Positions 29,840-39,176 are shown, counted from the stretch's first letter. The stretch: 64,000 bases of DNA from Lacticaseibacillus mingshuiensis (GCF_016861785.1 NZ_BOLS01000011.1:34474-98473), one strand, 5' to 3'. Program-made: numbers and translations. Notes: generated by a model from the letters alone, not told the origin.

Positions 29840-31729
29840 TTAGATCTCAACATTCCCAGAGAACTGACTGTTGTACAGATCGGCGTAGAAGCCGTTTTTC
29901 GCCATCAATTGATCATGGTTCCCGGTCTCGACGATCGAGCCGTGGTTCATGACAATGATGTTGTCCGCATCCCGGATCGTACTCAGTCGGTGGGCGACGA
30001 CGAAACTCGTCCGGCCCTTGAGCAACCGACCCATCGCGTGCTGGATGTGCACCTCAGTCCGGGTGTCGACGGAGCTAGTCGCTTCATCCAAGATCAAGAT
30101 GTCCGGATCGGCGACAAACGCCCGGGCGATGGTCAACAGCTGGCGCTGGCCTTGCGAGATATTGGACGCGTCTTCGTTCAAGACCGTGTCGTACCCCTTC
30201 GGCAGCTGACGGACAAAGTTATCCACATGCGCCGCCTTGGCTGCTTCAAGGATCTGCTCCTTGGAGGCATCTTCGCGGCCATACTTCAAGTTGTCCCAAA
30301 TGGTGCCGGTGAACAGCCAAGTATCCTGCAGAACCATCGCAAAATGGCTGCGCAAGTCTTCTCGACTCATGTCACGGGTATCCGTGCCATCGAGGCGAAT
30401 GGAACCGCCTTTGACATCATAGAAGCGCTCGAGCATGTTGATGACGGTGGTCTTGCCGGCCCCGGTCGGCCCAACGATGGCGATCATCTCGCCTGGCTTG
30501 ACGGCCAGCGAGTAATCTTCCATCAAGATCGGGCTGCCATCATAGCCAAACTTGACGTGATCCATGACCAGTTTGTTCGGATCATTTTCAACGGCTGGCA
30601 CAGGCAGACCAGAAGGCTTGTCCTCCATGTCTTTTTCGTCCAGCACTTCAAAGACACGTTCCGCAGAAGCGACGGTGTTTTGAATGGTGTTGGCGAGGTT
30701 GGCCAGCTGTGAGATCGGCTGGGAGAACTGCTGGGTGTATTGCAGAAACGCCTGCACATCCCCAATCGAGACAGAGCCGTTGGAAACGCTGATGCCCCCG
30801 ATGATGGCGACGAAGACGTAACCGATGTTATTCAGGAACGTCATCAGCGGCATGATGATGCCAGAAACGAACTGCGCTTTCCACGCGGCATTGTAGAACT
30901 GCTGGTTTTCCTTTTCGAAGTTGGCCATCACCACGTCTTCACGGTTGAAGGACTTGATGATCACCTGGCCGGAATAATTTTCTTCGACCTGGTTGTTCAA
31001 GAGACCAAGTGCTTTTTGCTGAGCGGCAAAATAGCGCTGCGACTTCGGGGCCACGATGCCGACAATGACCAAGGAAAGTGGAATGGTGACCAGCGCGATC
31101 AAGGTCATTTTCCAACTGATCGTCAGCATCATCCACAATGTCCCAATAAAGGTGACCGTCGATGTGACCAACTGCGTGAGACTCTGTTGCAGGGTTCCAG
31201 CGATGTTATCCATATCGTTGATCGCACGGGACATGATATCCCCGTTGCTGTGGGTGTCGTAATAATTGATCGGCACCGTCTGCATCTTGCCCTTGAGCTC
31301 CTTGCGCAGGTCATACACGGTGCGCTGAGAGATGCGGGTCATGATGTACTGCTGCAAGAAGCTAAACAGCGCAGACGCCAGGTACATGAAGATGACGATG
31401 ATAATGATGTTCTCGATCTTGCCAAAATTGATTGGGAACTCCGTCATCTTGATGCCGGCCTTTTGCATGGCGGCACCCTTCATGTAGCCCTTAAAGATCT
31501 CGGTGGTCGCCTGGCCTAAGACTTTTGGCGTCCGGATCTGGAAGATCGCGGACACGATCGCCAGCAGGACAACGATCACGATGCCGGCCAGCCGGGACTT
31601 CATGTAGCCGAACAAACGGAACGTGGTGCCCCAGAAATTCTTTGGCTTTTCAACCAAGCCACCCGGGCCATGGCCAGGGCCGCCGGGGCCGCGCATTGGA
31701 CGATTCGTCGATTTCGTATCTTCTGCCAT
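29840..31729 (-). CDS. Heterodimeric ABC exporter, catalytic-site subunit (LmrD/BmrD-like)
   Basis: Half-transporter (629 residues) with six TM helices (about 30-360) and a C-terminal nucleotide-binding domain. Walker A is GPTGAGKTT and Walker B ILILDEATSSVD keeps the catalytic Glu. The signature is NISQGQRQ in place of the consensus LSGGQ. Together with the partner, whose Walker B ends in Asp but whose signature is canonical, this gives one working and one degenerate ATP site, as in LmrCD and BmrCD multidrug exporters. An N-terminal Gly/Pro-rich stretch (about 8-30) is cytoplasmic. The substrate is unknown. Confidence 0.93.
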   Translation of the reverse strand: MAEDTKSTNRPMRGPGGPGHGPGGLVEKPKNFWGTTFRLFGYMKSRLAGIVIVVLLAIVSAIFQIRTPKVLGQATTEIFKGYMKGAAMQKAGIKMTEFPINFGKIENIIIIVIFMYLASALFSFLQQYIMTRISQRTVYDLRKELKGKMQTVPINYYDTHSNGDIMSRAINDMDNIAGTLQQSLTQLVTSTVTFIGTLWMMLTISWKMTLIALVTIPLSLVIVGIVAPKSQRYFAAQQKALGLLNNQVEENYSGQVIIKSFNREDVVMANFEKENQQFYNAAWKAQFVSGIIMPLMTFLNNIGYVFVAIIGGISVSNGSVSIGDVQAFLQYTQQFSQPISQLANLANTIQNTVASAERVFEVLDEKDMEDKPSGLPVPAVENDPNKLVMDHVKFGYDGSPILMEDYSLAVKPGEMIAIVGPTGAGKTTVINMLERFYDVKGGSIRLDGTDTRDMSREDLRSHFAMVLQDTWLFTGTIWDNLKYGREDASKEQILEAAKAAHVDNFVRQLPKGYDTVLNEDASNISQGQRQLLTIARAFVADPDILILDEATSSVDTRTEVHIQHAMGRLLKGRTSFVVAHRLSTIRDADNIIVMNHGSIVETGNHDQLMAKNGFYADLYNSQFSGNVEI

Positions 31730-33459
31730 TACGCTTCGTCCCCTTCCCTGATCTGCGACTTGATGATCTCTTGATAGGTATCATTGGTTGCCTTGAGCTC
31801 GGCATGGGTGCCGCGGCCGACCATCTTGCCGTCTTCCAGCACGAGGATCGTATCGGCATCCGCCACCGTCGACACACGCTGGCCGACGATCACGACAATA
31901 CGCGAGGAAATCTTGGCGTCCTCTTTCAGTGCTTGACGCAATTCAGCATCCGTCTTAAAGTCCAGCGCGGAAAAACTGTCATCAAACACATAAACTGACG
32001 CGTCCTTGACTAAGGCGCGGGCGATCGCCAACCGCTGACGCTGGCCACCGGAGAAGTTGCCGCCGCCTTGCTCGACGTGATAATCCAGGCCTTCCGGATT
32101 TTCGCTGATGAAATCCTTGGCCTGCGCCACTTCAAGCGCATGCCAGATCTCATCATCCGTCGCATCTTCGTTGCCGTATTTCATGTTGTCGCGCACGGTG
32201 CCTGTGAACAGGTTGGCCTTTTGCGGCACAAACGCGATCTGGCGATGCAGTTCCTGCAGATCCAGATCCTTCACATTTTGGCCATCGACTTCAACGGCCC
32301 CTTCTTCCACGTCGTAAAAACGTGGCATCAGGTTGACCAAAGTCGATTTCCCAGCCCCGGTCCCGCCGATGATCGCCAATGTTTGACCGGCATGCATGTC
32401 AAAATCGATGTCGGTCAGCGCAGGTTCTTCAGCGCCGGCATAGCGGAACTTGACGTGATCAAAGCGCAACTGCGGCTTGTCCGTCGCCATTTCTTTTGGC
32501 GTCGCCGGGGACTGAAGCGTCGTGGTCTGAGCCAGCACTTCGTTGATTCGGACCGCAGACGCCTGGGCGCGCGGAATGAACACGAAGATCATCGACAGCA
32601 TCATGAAACTCATGAGAATCTGCATCGCGTAAGTCAAAAACGCGATCATGTTCCCTGTTTCAAGCGACTGCTGGGCGATCAAGTGGCCGCCCCACCAGGT
32701 GATTCCGATGTTGGTCCCGGACATGATCAGCGTCATCACCGGAAACATCAAGGCCATGATGGAAAAGACTTTCACCGCGTTGTTGGTGTAATCCTTGTTG
32801 ACGCCATCAAAACGGTCCTGTTCGAACTGATCCTGACGAAAGGCGCGAATGACGCGGACCCCGGTCAGGCCTTCACGGAAGACCAAGTTGATGTTATCGG
32901 TTTTCTTCTGCATCGCGCGGAACAGCGGCACGGCGAAATACATCACCACGCCCATGAACACCGCCATGATCGGCAAAACGATCAAGAAGATGTTGGTCAG
33001 CGCCGGGCTCTTTTGGTAAGCCAGAAACGCCGCGCCAACCAGCATGATCGGCGCCATGATCATCATCCGCAAGATCATGACCCAGACGTTTTGAATCTGC
33101 GTCACGTCGTTGGTGGTCCGGGTGATCAGGCTGCTTGCGCCGATCTGATCCATCTCATCATGCGAATAGTTGATCACTTTGCGATAAACATCTGAGCGAA
33201 TACGTTGGCCCAGTTTCTGTGAGACCTTAGACGCCACATACACGTTGGCGACACTGGCGACCACACTTAAGATCGCAAAGGCGATCATTTTATACCCGGT
33301 CTTCCAGATATAATCGATATCGCCAGTCACGACCCCGTTGTTCACGATGTCCGCGGTCAGATTGGGCAGGTAAAGACTTGAAATCACCTGCACGATCATG
33401 AACCCGACCGCGGCCAGGATCGCCCACAGGGAGACCCTGCCTTTTGCGAGTTTGATCAT
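31729..33459 (-). CDS. Heterodimeric ABC exporter, degenerate-site subunit (LmrC/BmrC-like)
   Basis: Half-transporter (576 residues), six TM helices and one ATPase domain. Walker A is GGTGAGKST and the signature NFSGGQRQR is normal, but Walker B reads VYVFDDSFSALD, with Asp at the catalytic Glu position. Its stop and the partner's ATG share one base (TAATG), and its own start overlaps the TetR gene stop by 4 nt, so all three proteins are made from one mRNA. Confidence 0.94.
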   Translation of the reverse strand: MIKLAKGRVSLWAILAAVGFMIVQVISSLYLPNLTADIVNNGVVTGDIDYIWKTGYKMIAFAILSVVASVANVYVASKVSQKLGQRIRSDVYRKVINYSHDEMDQIGASSLITRTTNDVTQIQNVWVMILRMMIMAPIMLVGAAFLAYQKSPALTNIFLIVLPIMAVFMGVVMYFAVPLFRAMQKKTDNINLVFREGLTGVRVIRAFRQDQFEQDRFDGVNKDYTNNAVKVFSIMALMFPVMTLIMSGTNIGITWWGGHLIAQQSLETGNMIAFLTYAMQILMSFMMLSMIFVFIPRAQASAVRINEVLAQTTTLQSPATPKEMATDKPQLRFDHVKFRYAGAEEPALTDIDFDMHAGQTLAIIGGTGAGKSTLVNLMPRFYDVEEGAVEVDGQNVKDLDLQELHRQIAFVPQKANLFTGTVRDNMKYGNEDATDDEIWHALEVAQAKDFISENPEGLDYHVEQGGGNFSGGQRQRLAIARALVKDASVYVFDDSFSALDFKTDAELRQALKEDAKISSRIVVIVGQRVSTVADADTILVLEDGKMVGRGTHAELKATNDTYQEIIKSQIREGDEA

Positions 33460-34121
33460 TGCTTCTCCTCCTTTGTTTCACCGACGCCGAACTGCAACCA
33501 ATCAAGTTGCTGGTCCAGACGCCGTTTTAATTCATCCGAACTGAGCTGTGCCCCACTGGCCAGCTGATTGAAATAATGGCCGATCGATTGCATCAACATC
33601 CCAAAGAGCTGATGAATCAAGACGCGCAGATCATCATCTGCCTTGACCCGCAGCCGGTCGCGGTCCACATTTTCCAACAAAAAAGACGCGAACTCGCCTT
33701 TCTTGGGGCCGTGTGGCGGCATGACCGGCCCAGTGCCTTCCCTCGCCATCTTATCCGCGGAATGAAAATCCATATACATGAATAGGTTGCCATAAAAGGC
33801 GTGGTACGGCCCAGTGGTGATCGTCTCGACCAGCCGCTCGACCACCTCATGCATGGTGGCAAACAGATCGCCGTGATTGGCGCTCAGTGCGTCTTTCAGC
33901 CAAACATTTGCACTTTGCCGAATCAGGTCCAGCAGGTAAAAGAAGACATCACTTTTATCTTCAAAATATTGATAAAAACTGCCGCGCGGAATGCCGGCTT
34001 CTTTGATAATATTGCTGATACTGGCATCGGCAAACGGCGCGCGAGAAAACTCGTTGTAGGCCGCGACGATCAAGCGTTGGCGCTTTTCATCTGCAAGCCG
34101 ATAGAAGGTGGATTTAGGCAT
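33456..34121 (-). CDS. TetR/AcrR-family repressor of the ABC exporter
   Basis: A 221-residue regulator. The N-terminal helix-turn-helix domain is typical (ISNIIKEAGIPRGSFYQYFEDKSDVF, cited by its core GIPRGSFYQYF at about 44-54). The C-terminal part is helical and would bind a drug-like ligand. The start at 34121 (MPKSTFYRL) has AAAGGAG; frames upstream run across the operator. The gene is first in its operon and its promoter overlaps a dyad, so autorepression with drug induction is likely. Confidence 0.9.
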   Translation of the reverse strand: MPKSTFYRLADEKRQRLIVAAYNEFSRAPFADASISNIIKEAGIPRGSFYQYFEDKSDVFFYLLDLIRQSANVWLKDALSANHGDLFATMHEVVERLVETITTGPYHAFYGNLFMYMDFHSADKMAREGTGPVMPPHGPKKGEFASFLLENVDRDRLRVKADDDLRVLIHQLFGMLMQSIGHYFNQLASGAQLSSDELKRRLDQQLDWLQFGVGETKEEKQ

Positions 34122-34142
34122 GGCCGCTCCTTTCATTGGGGT

Positions 34143-34199
34143 ATGACGTTCTGTCATGTGACAAGTTGTCATTCTACGCGTCATGGTCATGCGGTGCAA
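34143..34199 (-). promoter_or_regulatory. Promoter and operator of the TetR-ABC exporter operon
   Basis: Minus strand: TTGCAC (34194-34199), 17-nt spacer, TAGAAT (34171-34176). Directly downstream lie two dyads, TGACAA-g-TTGTCA (34159-34171) and ATGAC/GTCAT (34143-34157). The first touches the -10 hexamer. This is the expected place for the repressor encoded by the next gene. Confidence 0.75.
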
Positions 34200-34243
34200 T
34201 GCTCTGTCTCGATTTTCACAAAAAAGTCATATTTAGACAGCAA

Positions 34244-34282
34244 ACGGGTCCGCCTCTGGCCGCGGCCAGTGAGCAGACCCGT
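34244..34282 (-). terminator. Possible terminator after the phosphatase gene
   Basis: Arms ACGGGTC/GACCCGT with an inner CTGGCCGCGGCCAG palindrome. The T-run after it is poor, so function is uncertain. Confidence 0.35.
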
Positions 34283-34296
34283 CATTTCTGTTTCTT

Positions 34297-34983
34297 CTAT
34301 AAACTAGGCGTCGCCAGTGCAGCTGCCTGAGAAGCGGTGAGGTTCACCGCCACCACTTGCCAGGTGCCGGTAGTCTGATCAAAATCAAGCCGCGTCACAC
34401 TGGTGTTTTTCAGTAAACCGATCGGCACCGACTGCGGCTTGACCCACTCGATCATGGCCGACAAACTCAGGCCATGCCCGACCACCAGCACGTTGCCGGA
34501 TACCGGCGCCTGATCCGCGAGGCGCTGGAACACGTCGCGCATCCGCTTTTGCAGGGCCGGCAAGCTCTCTGCCTGGCCTGTGTCATCCAGCTTTTGAAAA
34601 TTGCGGACCAATTTTGCGAAGCGGTCGCCGCCTTGCCACACCTGGGGCATCGCGCGCAGGCCGTAGCGCTGAACGGACAGGCGCATCACCTGGGCCGAGC
34701 TCATGCCTTCCAGCCCGCCGAAATAATATTCGCGCAGGCTGGCCAGGCGCATCAAGGCAGGGGCAGACGGCGTGGCCGCCAAAATATGCTGAGCGGTGGC
34801 AACGGCGCGCTTTCGGTCCGAGCTGTATGCCTGGGCAAACGGCACCTTGGCCAGCGCCGCACCCAATGCGTCGGCCTGCGCGACCCCCTTTTCAGTCAGC
34901 GGCGCATCCGTCACCCCCTGCATGTGCTGCTTGCGATTCATCTGTGTTTCGCCGTGACGCACTAGATAAAAATGGACTGTCAT
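34297..34983 (-). CDS. Histidine phosphatase (phosphoglycerate mutase superfamily)
   Basis: A 228-residue protein with the catalytic RHG motif (YLVRHGETQMNRKQHMQG, His near residue 10) and the second His in VVGHGLSLSAMI. Such proteins in lactobacilli are broad phosphatases and often misnamed phosphoglycerate mutase. The substrate is unknown. GGAGG lies 7 nt before the ATG. It is divergent from the gene at 35072. Confidence 0.9.
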   Translation of the reverse strand: MTVHFYLVRHGETQMNRKQHMQGVTDAPLTEKGVAQADALGAALAKVPFAQAYSSDRKRAVATAQHILAATPSAPALMRLASLREYYFGGLEGMSSAQVMRLSVQRYGLRAMPQVWQGGDRFAKLVRNFQKLDDTGQAESLPALQKRMRDVFQRLADQAPVSGNVLVVGHGLSLSAMIEWVKPQSVPIGLLKNTSVTRLDFDQTTGTWQVVAVNLTASQAAALATPSL

Positions 34984-35019
34984 CTCGCATCCTCCATTCT
35001 ATACATCGAGCTATTTTCA

Positions 35020-35028
35020 TGCTATCAT
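35020..35028 (+). promoter_or_regulatory. Extended -10 element before the 106-residue protein gene
   Basis: TGCTATCAT, identical to the element upstream of murT. About 44 nt before the ATG. Confidence 0.45.
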
Positions 35029-35071
35029 GCAAGGCGCAGGGCAACCAGCGACTTAAGACGGAGGCAGCGCG

Positions 35072-35392
35072 ATGAAAATTCCCACGCAAGTTCTTGAATA
35101 TTTGCACACCCATCCTCAGCAGGTCACATTGATTCGCCGAGGCTATTCAAATGTCATCGCGTTTGCCCTTTCTGACCAAGTCATTTTCCCATGCCAAGCG
35201 GAACTTTTTCCCGAGGAACGCCTCAACGCCTTTCGCTTGCCGGATGACTTCATCGTCAGCAATCAAAAATTGGTGCGCTGGCTGGCGGAGCTGATCGCGC
35301 CGGATGACCCCCAGGTACCAGAGGAGATCTGGATGACCACGAGCCACATTTCTGGCTCCGGCCATCTGTTCATCGAGGTCTCCTTTGAGTGA
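35072..35392 (+). CDS. Conserved-looking hypothetical protein (106 residues)
   Basis: Small soluble protein with GGAGG 7 nt before the ATG. It reads as mixed alpha/beta, with hydrophobic strands (VIAFALSDQVIFPC, GHLFIEVSF) and an amphipathic middle helix (KLVRWLAELIAP). Only one Cys is present, and no enzyme motif is recognised. Its stop codon overlaps the beginning of a short membrane-protein frame, suggesting a two-gene unit. Confidence 0.7.
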   Translation: MKIPTQVLEYLHTHPQQVTLIRRGYSNVIAFALSDQVIFPCQAELFPEERLNAFRLPDDFIVSNQKLVRWLAELIAPDDPQVPEEIWMTTSHISGSGHLFIEVSFE

Positions 35393-35573
35393 GCCCGTCA
35401 AAAAACTGCTGGCCCGCACCCTGCGCGCGTGTTTGCTCGCCGGCCTGCTGTGGCTAGGCGCCTTGAGCTTTGGCCTGCGTTGGCTCAGCTTCGCCGCCTT
35501 GGCCTTATTGATCTTCGCCGCCCTTTGCATCGGCTACGCAGGCTTTCTTTGGCTGCTCGACCATCACCAATGA
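35385..35573 (+). CDS. Small two-helix membrane protein (62 residues)
   Basis: Frame with a TTG start inside the end of the previous gene. It has a basic N-terminus (EPVKKLLARTLRA) and two hydrophobic helices (about 15-33 and 35-56). No clear ribosome binding site, so it would depend on translational coupling. No family recognised. Confidence 0.5.
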   Translation: MSEPVKKLLARTLRACLLAGLLWLGALSFGLRWLSFAALALLIFAALCIGYAGFLWLLDHHQ

Positions 35574-35663
35574 CCACCTCTAGTTTAGCACGCCGGCCAA
35601 AAGACCCACTAGCGCCATGTTTGCGGAAAAAACGCCACTTTTTAAAAAAGTCTGCAAATGCGG

Positions 35664-35692
35664 TTGACAGCTGGCGTGGTATTTTGTAAGAT
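35664..35692 (+). promoter_or_regulatory. Promoter of tRNA-Gln
   Basis: TTGACA (35664-35669), 17 nt, TAAGAT (35687-35692), ending 31 nt before the tRNA. Confidence 0.85.
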
Positions 35693-35723
35693 ATTATTCG
35701 TTCGTTAAGTGCTTCACACTTAT

Positions 35724-35793
35724 TGGGTAGTAGCGAAGTGGTAACGCAGTGGACTCTGAATCCATAATCATAGGTTCGATCCCTATCTACCCA
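35724..35793 (+). tRNA. tRNA-Gln (CUG anticodon)
   Basis: A 70-nt cloverleaf. Acceptor arms TGGGTAG/CTACCCA, anticodon stem GTGGA/TCCAT with loop CTCTGAA (anticodon CTG), and T arm ATAGG-TTCGATC-CCTAT. CCA is not encoded. The C at position 34 reads CAG codons, in line with G+C-rich coding. It forms its own transcription unit with promoter and terminator. Confidence 0.9.
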
Positions 35794-35805
35794 ATCACGA
35801 CATGC

Positions 35806-35848
35806 AAAGCGGCGCACCGGAGCTGAAAAGCCTGGTGCGCCGCTTTTT
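35806..35848 (+). terminator. Terminator of tRNA-Gln
   Basis: Stem AAGCGGCGCACC/GGTGCGCCGCTT and T run. From here to 36085 no gene is supported. Confidence 0.85.
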
Positions 35849-36085
35849 GGCGTGCCGATGAGTGTGGCGGGTTTGAATCGCGGCCCCCAAATCTCGATAA
35901 TATATGTCCGTTCATATGTTGGGCAATCGCAAAGAAAATTGAAAATGAAGATGTGGCGCACAATCAGTATGTCGTGGGAAGTCACTAAGAGCGAACAGAG
36001 AAGCCGCAGAACCAGACCCGCTCACCCTTTCGCCCCTTGCGTTTTAGGCGTACACTGGAATCAGCTTGAGAAAAGAGGGACACCA

Positions 36086-37516
36086 ATGAAAAAATTGACT
36101 GCGTGCACATCGATCCTCGTTGGCAAAAATGCCAGCATCGATGGCAGCACAATGATCGCCCGCAACGATGACACCTTCCACGTCCTAGCGCCGCACCGCT
36201 TTTACATGCATCCGGCCTGGCATGGTGAAAAAGACTTGACCGTCACCTCACCGCTGAACGGTTTCACCGCCCCACTTCCGGAAAACGGCTACCGCTACAA
36301 CGCGGTGCCAAACGTGGACACCGCCCAGTTTGGCGATTACGAAGAAAGTGGCATCAACGAAAAGAATGTCGCAATGTCTGCGACTGAAAGTACCTATGGC
36401 AACGAACGCACACTTGCCATCGACCCACTTGTTGAAGATGGACTGGATGAAGATCTGATGGTCAACATGGTCCTGCCTTTCATCGAAAGCGCTCGTCACG
36501 GCGTTGAATACCTGGGCCAGCTGATCGCCCAATACGGCTCGCCAGCTGGCAACTCGGTTCTGTTTGCCGATAAGAACAGCGCCTGGTACATGGAGATCGT
36601 CACCGGCCATCACTGGGTCGCCCAGCGTATTCCCGACGATGCTTATGCCGTGGCCGCCAACCAAGTCGCCATTCAGCAGGTCGATTTTGACGACCCAGAC
36701 AATTTCATCTGGAGCAATGGCATCCAGGAATTTGTCGAAGCCAATAACCTGAATCCTGACAAAAACGGCTGGAACTTCCGCCACATTTTCGGCACGATGA
36801 ACGAAAAAGACCGTCATTACAACACGCCGCGTGTCTGGTACGCGCATCACATTTTAAACCCGGAAACCCCTGAAGAGCCGGAAAGCGCCGAGTTGCCGTT
36901 CATCATGCACACCGACCACAAGATCACGCGCGAGGACATGGCTTACATTCTCGGCAGCCATTACAACGAGACACGGTTTGACCCGCTCGGCCACGGCGAC
37001 GACGCCGACAAGCTGCGCTACCGCCCGATCGGCCTCAACCGCACGCAGAATTCGCACATTCTGCAGCTGCGCGGCAACAAGCCGGCTGGCCAAAGCGCGA
37101 TCATGTGGCTGAACATCGGCATTCCAACTTACTCGCCTTATGTGCCGTTTTACACCAACGCCACGGACACGGATCCGAGCTACTCCCAGACGCCGCTGAC
37201 GCTGGACCTCGACACGGATTCCGCCTACTGGTTGCACCGCAGCCTTGGCATGCTGGTCGAAAGTCATTACAGCAAGTTCATCCAGCAGGACCGCGATTAT
37301 CTGACGGCGCTCAACCAAACGTTCCGCGCGCATGTGGCCAAGACGGATGCCGCCACCGCCGAACTGGTCGATAAGGACCTCACCGCGGCGCTGACCCAAG
37401 CGAATTACGACATCGTGGCCCAAGTTAAAGCCACCACAAAAAAAGAGATCGCTTCCTATTTGATGCAGGGCCTCGAGCAATCGCGCCTGACCTTCAACAT
37501 GGATAAGAACCTGTAA
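36086..37516 (+). CDS. pepD: C69-family dipeptidase (PepD type)
   Basis: N-terminal-nucleophile dipeptidase (476 residues) releasing amino acids from dipeptides in the cytoplasm. The start MKKLTACTSILVGKNAS contains the candidate catalytic Cys7, which in the family becomes the N-terminus after processing, and IDGSTMIARNDD follows. AGAGGGA lies upstream of the ATG; a frame extending to 35852 passes through the tRNA terminator and is rejected. PepD proteins are frequent in lactobacilli. Confidence 0.94.
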   Translation: MKKLTACTSILVGKNASIDGSTMIARNDDTFHVLAPHRFYMHPAWHGEKDLTVTSPLNGFTAPLPENGYRYNAVPNVDTAQFGDYEESGINEKNVAMSATESTYGNERTLAIDPLVEDGLDEDLMVNMVLPFIESARHGVEYLGQLIAQYGSPAGNSVLFADKNSAWYMEIVTGHHWVAQRIPDDAYAVAANQVAIQQVDFDDPDNFIWSNGIQEFVEANNLNPDKNGWNFRHIFGTMNEKDRHYNTPRVWYAHHILNPETPEEPESAELPFIMHTDHKITREDMAYILGSHYNETRFDPLGHGDDADKLRYRPIGLNRTQNSHILQLRGNKPAGQSAIMWLNIGIPTYSPYVPFYTNATDTDPSYSQTPLTLDLDTDSAYWLHRSLGMLVESHYSKFIQQDRDYLTALNQTFRAHVAKTDAATAELVDKDLTAALTQANYDIVAQVKATTKKEIASYLMQGLEQSRLTFNMDKNL

Positions 37517-37533
37517 CCAAGTCACCAACCAGG

Positions 37534-37566
37534 CCACCTGCCGCATGATCGCGCAGGTGGTTTTTT
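37534..37566 (+). terminator. Terminator of pepD
   Basis: CCACCTGC/GCAGGTGG stem followed by six T. Confidence 0.85.
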
Positions 37567-37606
37567 AGTGCCCTGACGTCTTATAATAACGCTGGAGGTG
37601 ATCGCC

Positions 37607-38242
37607 ATGTCAAAAGAGCGGGTCAACGCACTGAGCGACGGCGTTTTTGCCATTTTGCTCACGATCTTGATTCTGGAATTCAAGCCTGAGACCATCGCGC
37701 CTGGGTCCTTGACGCATGTGGTCCTGCAGCAGGGTCCCCTGTTTCTGATGTACCTCATGTCGTATTTCTACGTCGGCACCAGCTGGCTGTTTCATCATGA
37801 CTATTTTCAATACGTGAAAAAAACGGACCGGACGCTCAACATCTTGAATCTGCTGGTGTTGTTCACGGTGACCCTTGTCAATTACGCGATGGTGCTGCTC
37901 ATCGAGGCGCTGACCAACGGCAACACCCAAGACATTCGCGTGGCGATCATCGTGTACGATATCGTGGCTTTGCTGATCTCGCTGTCGTTTCTGGTGCTGT
38001 ATCGCTACCTCGAGCATCACGCCGAACTGCGCTCTCTCACCGGCATTGAGCAGCACTATCAGCGCATTCGCCTCGACCCCGCCCGCAGCGTGCTGATCTA
38101 CCTGGCGTCAATGATCGCGGCCCTTTTTTCCAATGTGCTGGCGGGCCTGCTACTGGCGGCCGGGGTGCTGTTTCATTTCATCGCCTACCTACGTTTTTCG
38201 CGTGTCATCCACATCGGCGTCAAGCAGAAATCTTCAGATTGA
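37607..38242 (+). CDS. TMEM175/DUF1211-type membrane protein
   Basis: A 211-residue protein with about six TM helices. The hallmark of the first helix in this potassium-channel-like family, R-x(3)-FSD, appears as RVNALSDGVFAILLTI, with Leu in place of Phe. Family members conduct potassium in bacteria, but the role here is unproven. GGAGG lies 8 nt before the ATG at 37607; TATAAT at 37582-37587 may be its -10. A canonical potassium channel gene follows on the same strand. Confidence 0.83.
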   Translation: MSKERVNALSDGVFAILLTILILEFKPETIAPGSLTHVVLQQGPLFLMYLMSYFYVGTSWLFHHDYFQYVKKTDRTLNILNLLVLFTVTLVNYAMVLLIEALTNGNTQDIRVAIIVYDIVALLISLSFLVLYRYLEHHAELRSLTGIEQHYQRIRLDPARSVLIYLASMIAALFSNVLAGLLLAAGVLFHFIAYLRFSRVIHIGVKQKSSD

Positions 38243-38317
38243 GTAAAAAAACGCGCCGGGCTGTGCCGCCTCGCTGCGAAGGTGATACGCTATCGCAGAT
38301 ATGAGGTGAAAATTGGT

Positions 38318-39076
38318 ATGAATCCAAAACTGATGCGCGGCTTTCGGCTGTACAATCTAACGCTATTGATCGTGACGCTGGGAAGCCTCGGCCTTCTGCT
38401 GCTAGAATTCCTAGGTGTGATCACCGCCCCAAGTCGACTGGCCCGCATCCTGACTGCGGTACTGCTGCTATTATTTAGCGCGGATTACCTGCTGCGGCTG
38501 TGGCTGGCAAAGGGCAAGGCCAATCTGCTGGCCAGCAATTCCTTCCACCTGTCCGCCTTGGTCCCCACCAGCGGCGTCCTGTCGCCCGAGCAGGTGAAAA
38601 CAGTGTGGCAACGGCTGCGCCAATTGCGCCAGCGCCTCGTAACGCGTCTGCGCGATAAGACCGCCACGTTTCGGGCCCATGCCTCGCGTTTTCTGCATCG
38701 CGGTGGGTTGATCTATTACTTGATTCTCTCGGCGCTGCTGATCATCATCGTGTCCGTGATCTACGCGATCGCCGAGCACCAAAATTACGGCAACGCGCTG
38801 TGGTGGGCGGTCGTCACCGCCACCACCGTTGGGTATGGCGACATCTCCCCGCACACCTTGGTCGGCCGCATCACCGCGGTCGTCTTGATGTTCAACGGCA
38901 TTGGGTTGATCGGTACCCTGACCTCCTCGATCACCGCCTATCTGGCCGACGATCGAAGCACCGCCCGCAGCTCGGTGGCAGAGGAGATCGCGCGCTTTGA
39001 CGCCCTGCAAAAAAGCGGTGCGATCAGCGCGAAAGAATATGCGCATGAGAAGCGGAAACTGCTCAATAAGCGATAA
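38318..39076 (+). CDS. Voltage-gated-like potassium channel with SHOCT tail
   Basis: A 252-residue channel. Several N-terminal TM helices (about 6-68) precede a polar linker, then a pore unit with the selectivity filter TTVGYGD flanked by two helices. The C-terminus (EIARFDALQKSGAISAKEY) is a SHOCT oligomerisation motif. The start at 38318 has GAGGTGA 8 nt upstream. It probably has a voltage-sensor-like half with few charges. Neighbouring TMEM175 suggests an ion-homeostasis pair. Confidence 0.9.
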   Translation: MNPKLMRGFRLYNLTLLIVTLGSLGLLLLEFLGVITAPSRLARILTAVLLLLFSADYLLRLWLAKGKANLLASNSFHLSALVPTSGVLSPEQVKTVWQRLRQLRQRLVTRLRDKTATFRAHASRFLHRGGLIYYLILSALLIIIVSVIYAIAEHQNYGNALWWAVVTATTVGYGDISPHTLVGRITAVVLMFNGIGLIGTLTSSITAYLADDRSTARSSVAEEIARFDALQKSGAISAKEYAHEKRKLLNKR

Positions 39077-39083
39077 CCGCACA

Positions 39084-39138
39084 AAAAATCAAAAACGTCT
39101 GACCACTTCAATTTGCGGTCAGACGTTTTTTGATTTTG
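39084..39138. terminator. Bidirectional terminator after the potassium channel
   Basis: Long stem AAAATCAAAAACGTCTGACC with its complement, symmetric A/T flanks. Confidence 0.85.
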
Positions 39139-39150
39139 GCGAATTTTTTT

Positions 39151-39170
39151 GCCGCGGGCCTACGCAGCCT
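39151..39170 (-). repeat. Fold-back element fragment
   Basis: On the minus strand AGGCTGCGTAGGCCCGCGG resembles the 5' end of the A copies. Confidence 0.45.
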
Positions 39171-39176
39171 TTTTCA

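Noticed and set aside
32068..33195. Plus-strand open frame of 375 codons opposite the ABC exporter gene
   Set aside because: Composition (His, Gln, Asp, Arg) and position show it to be a shadow of the real gene.
35868..35895. tRNA T-arm-like sequence (GGTTTGAATCGCGGCC) after tRNA-Gln
   Set aside because: No acceptor, D arm or anticodon stem could be found around it; possibly a remnant but too weak to call.
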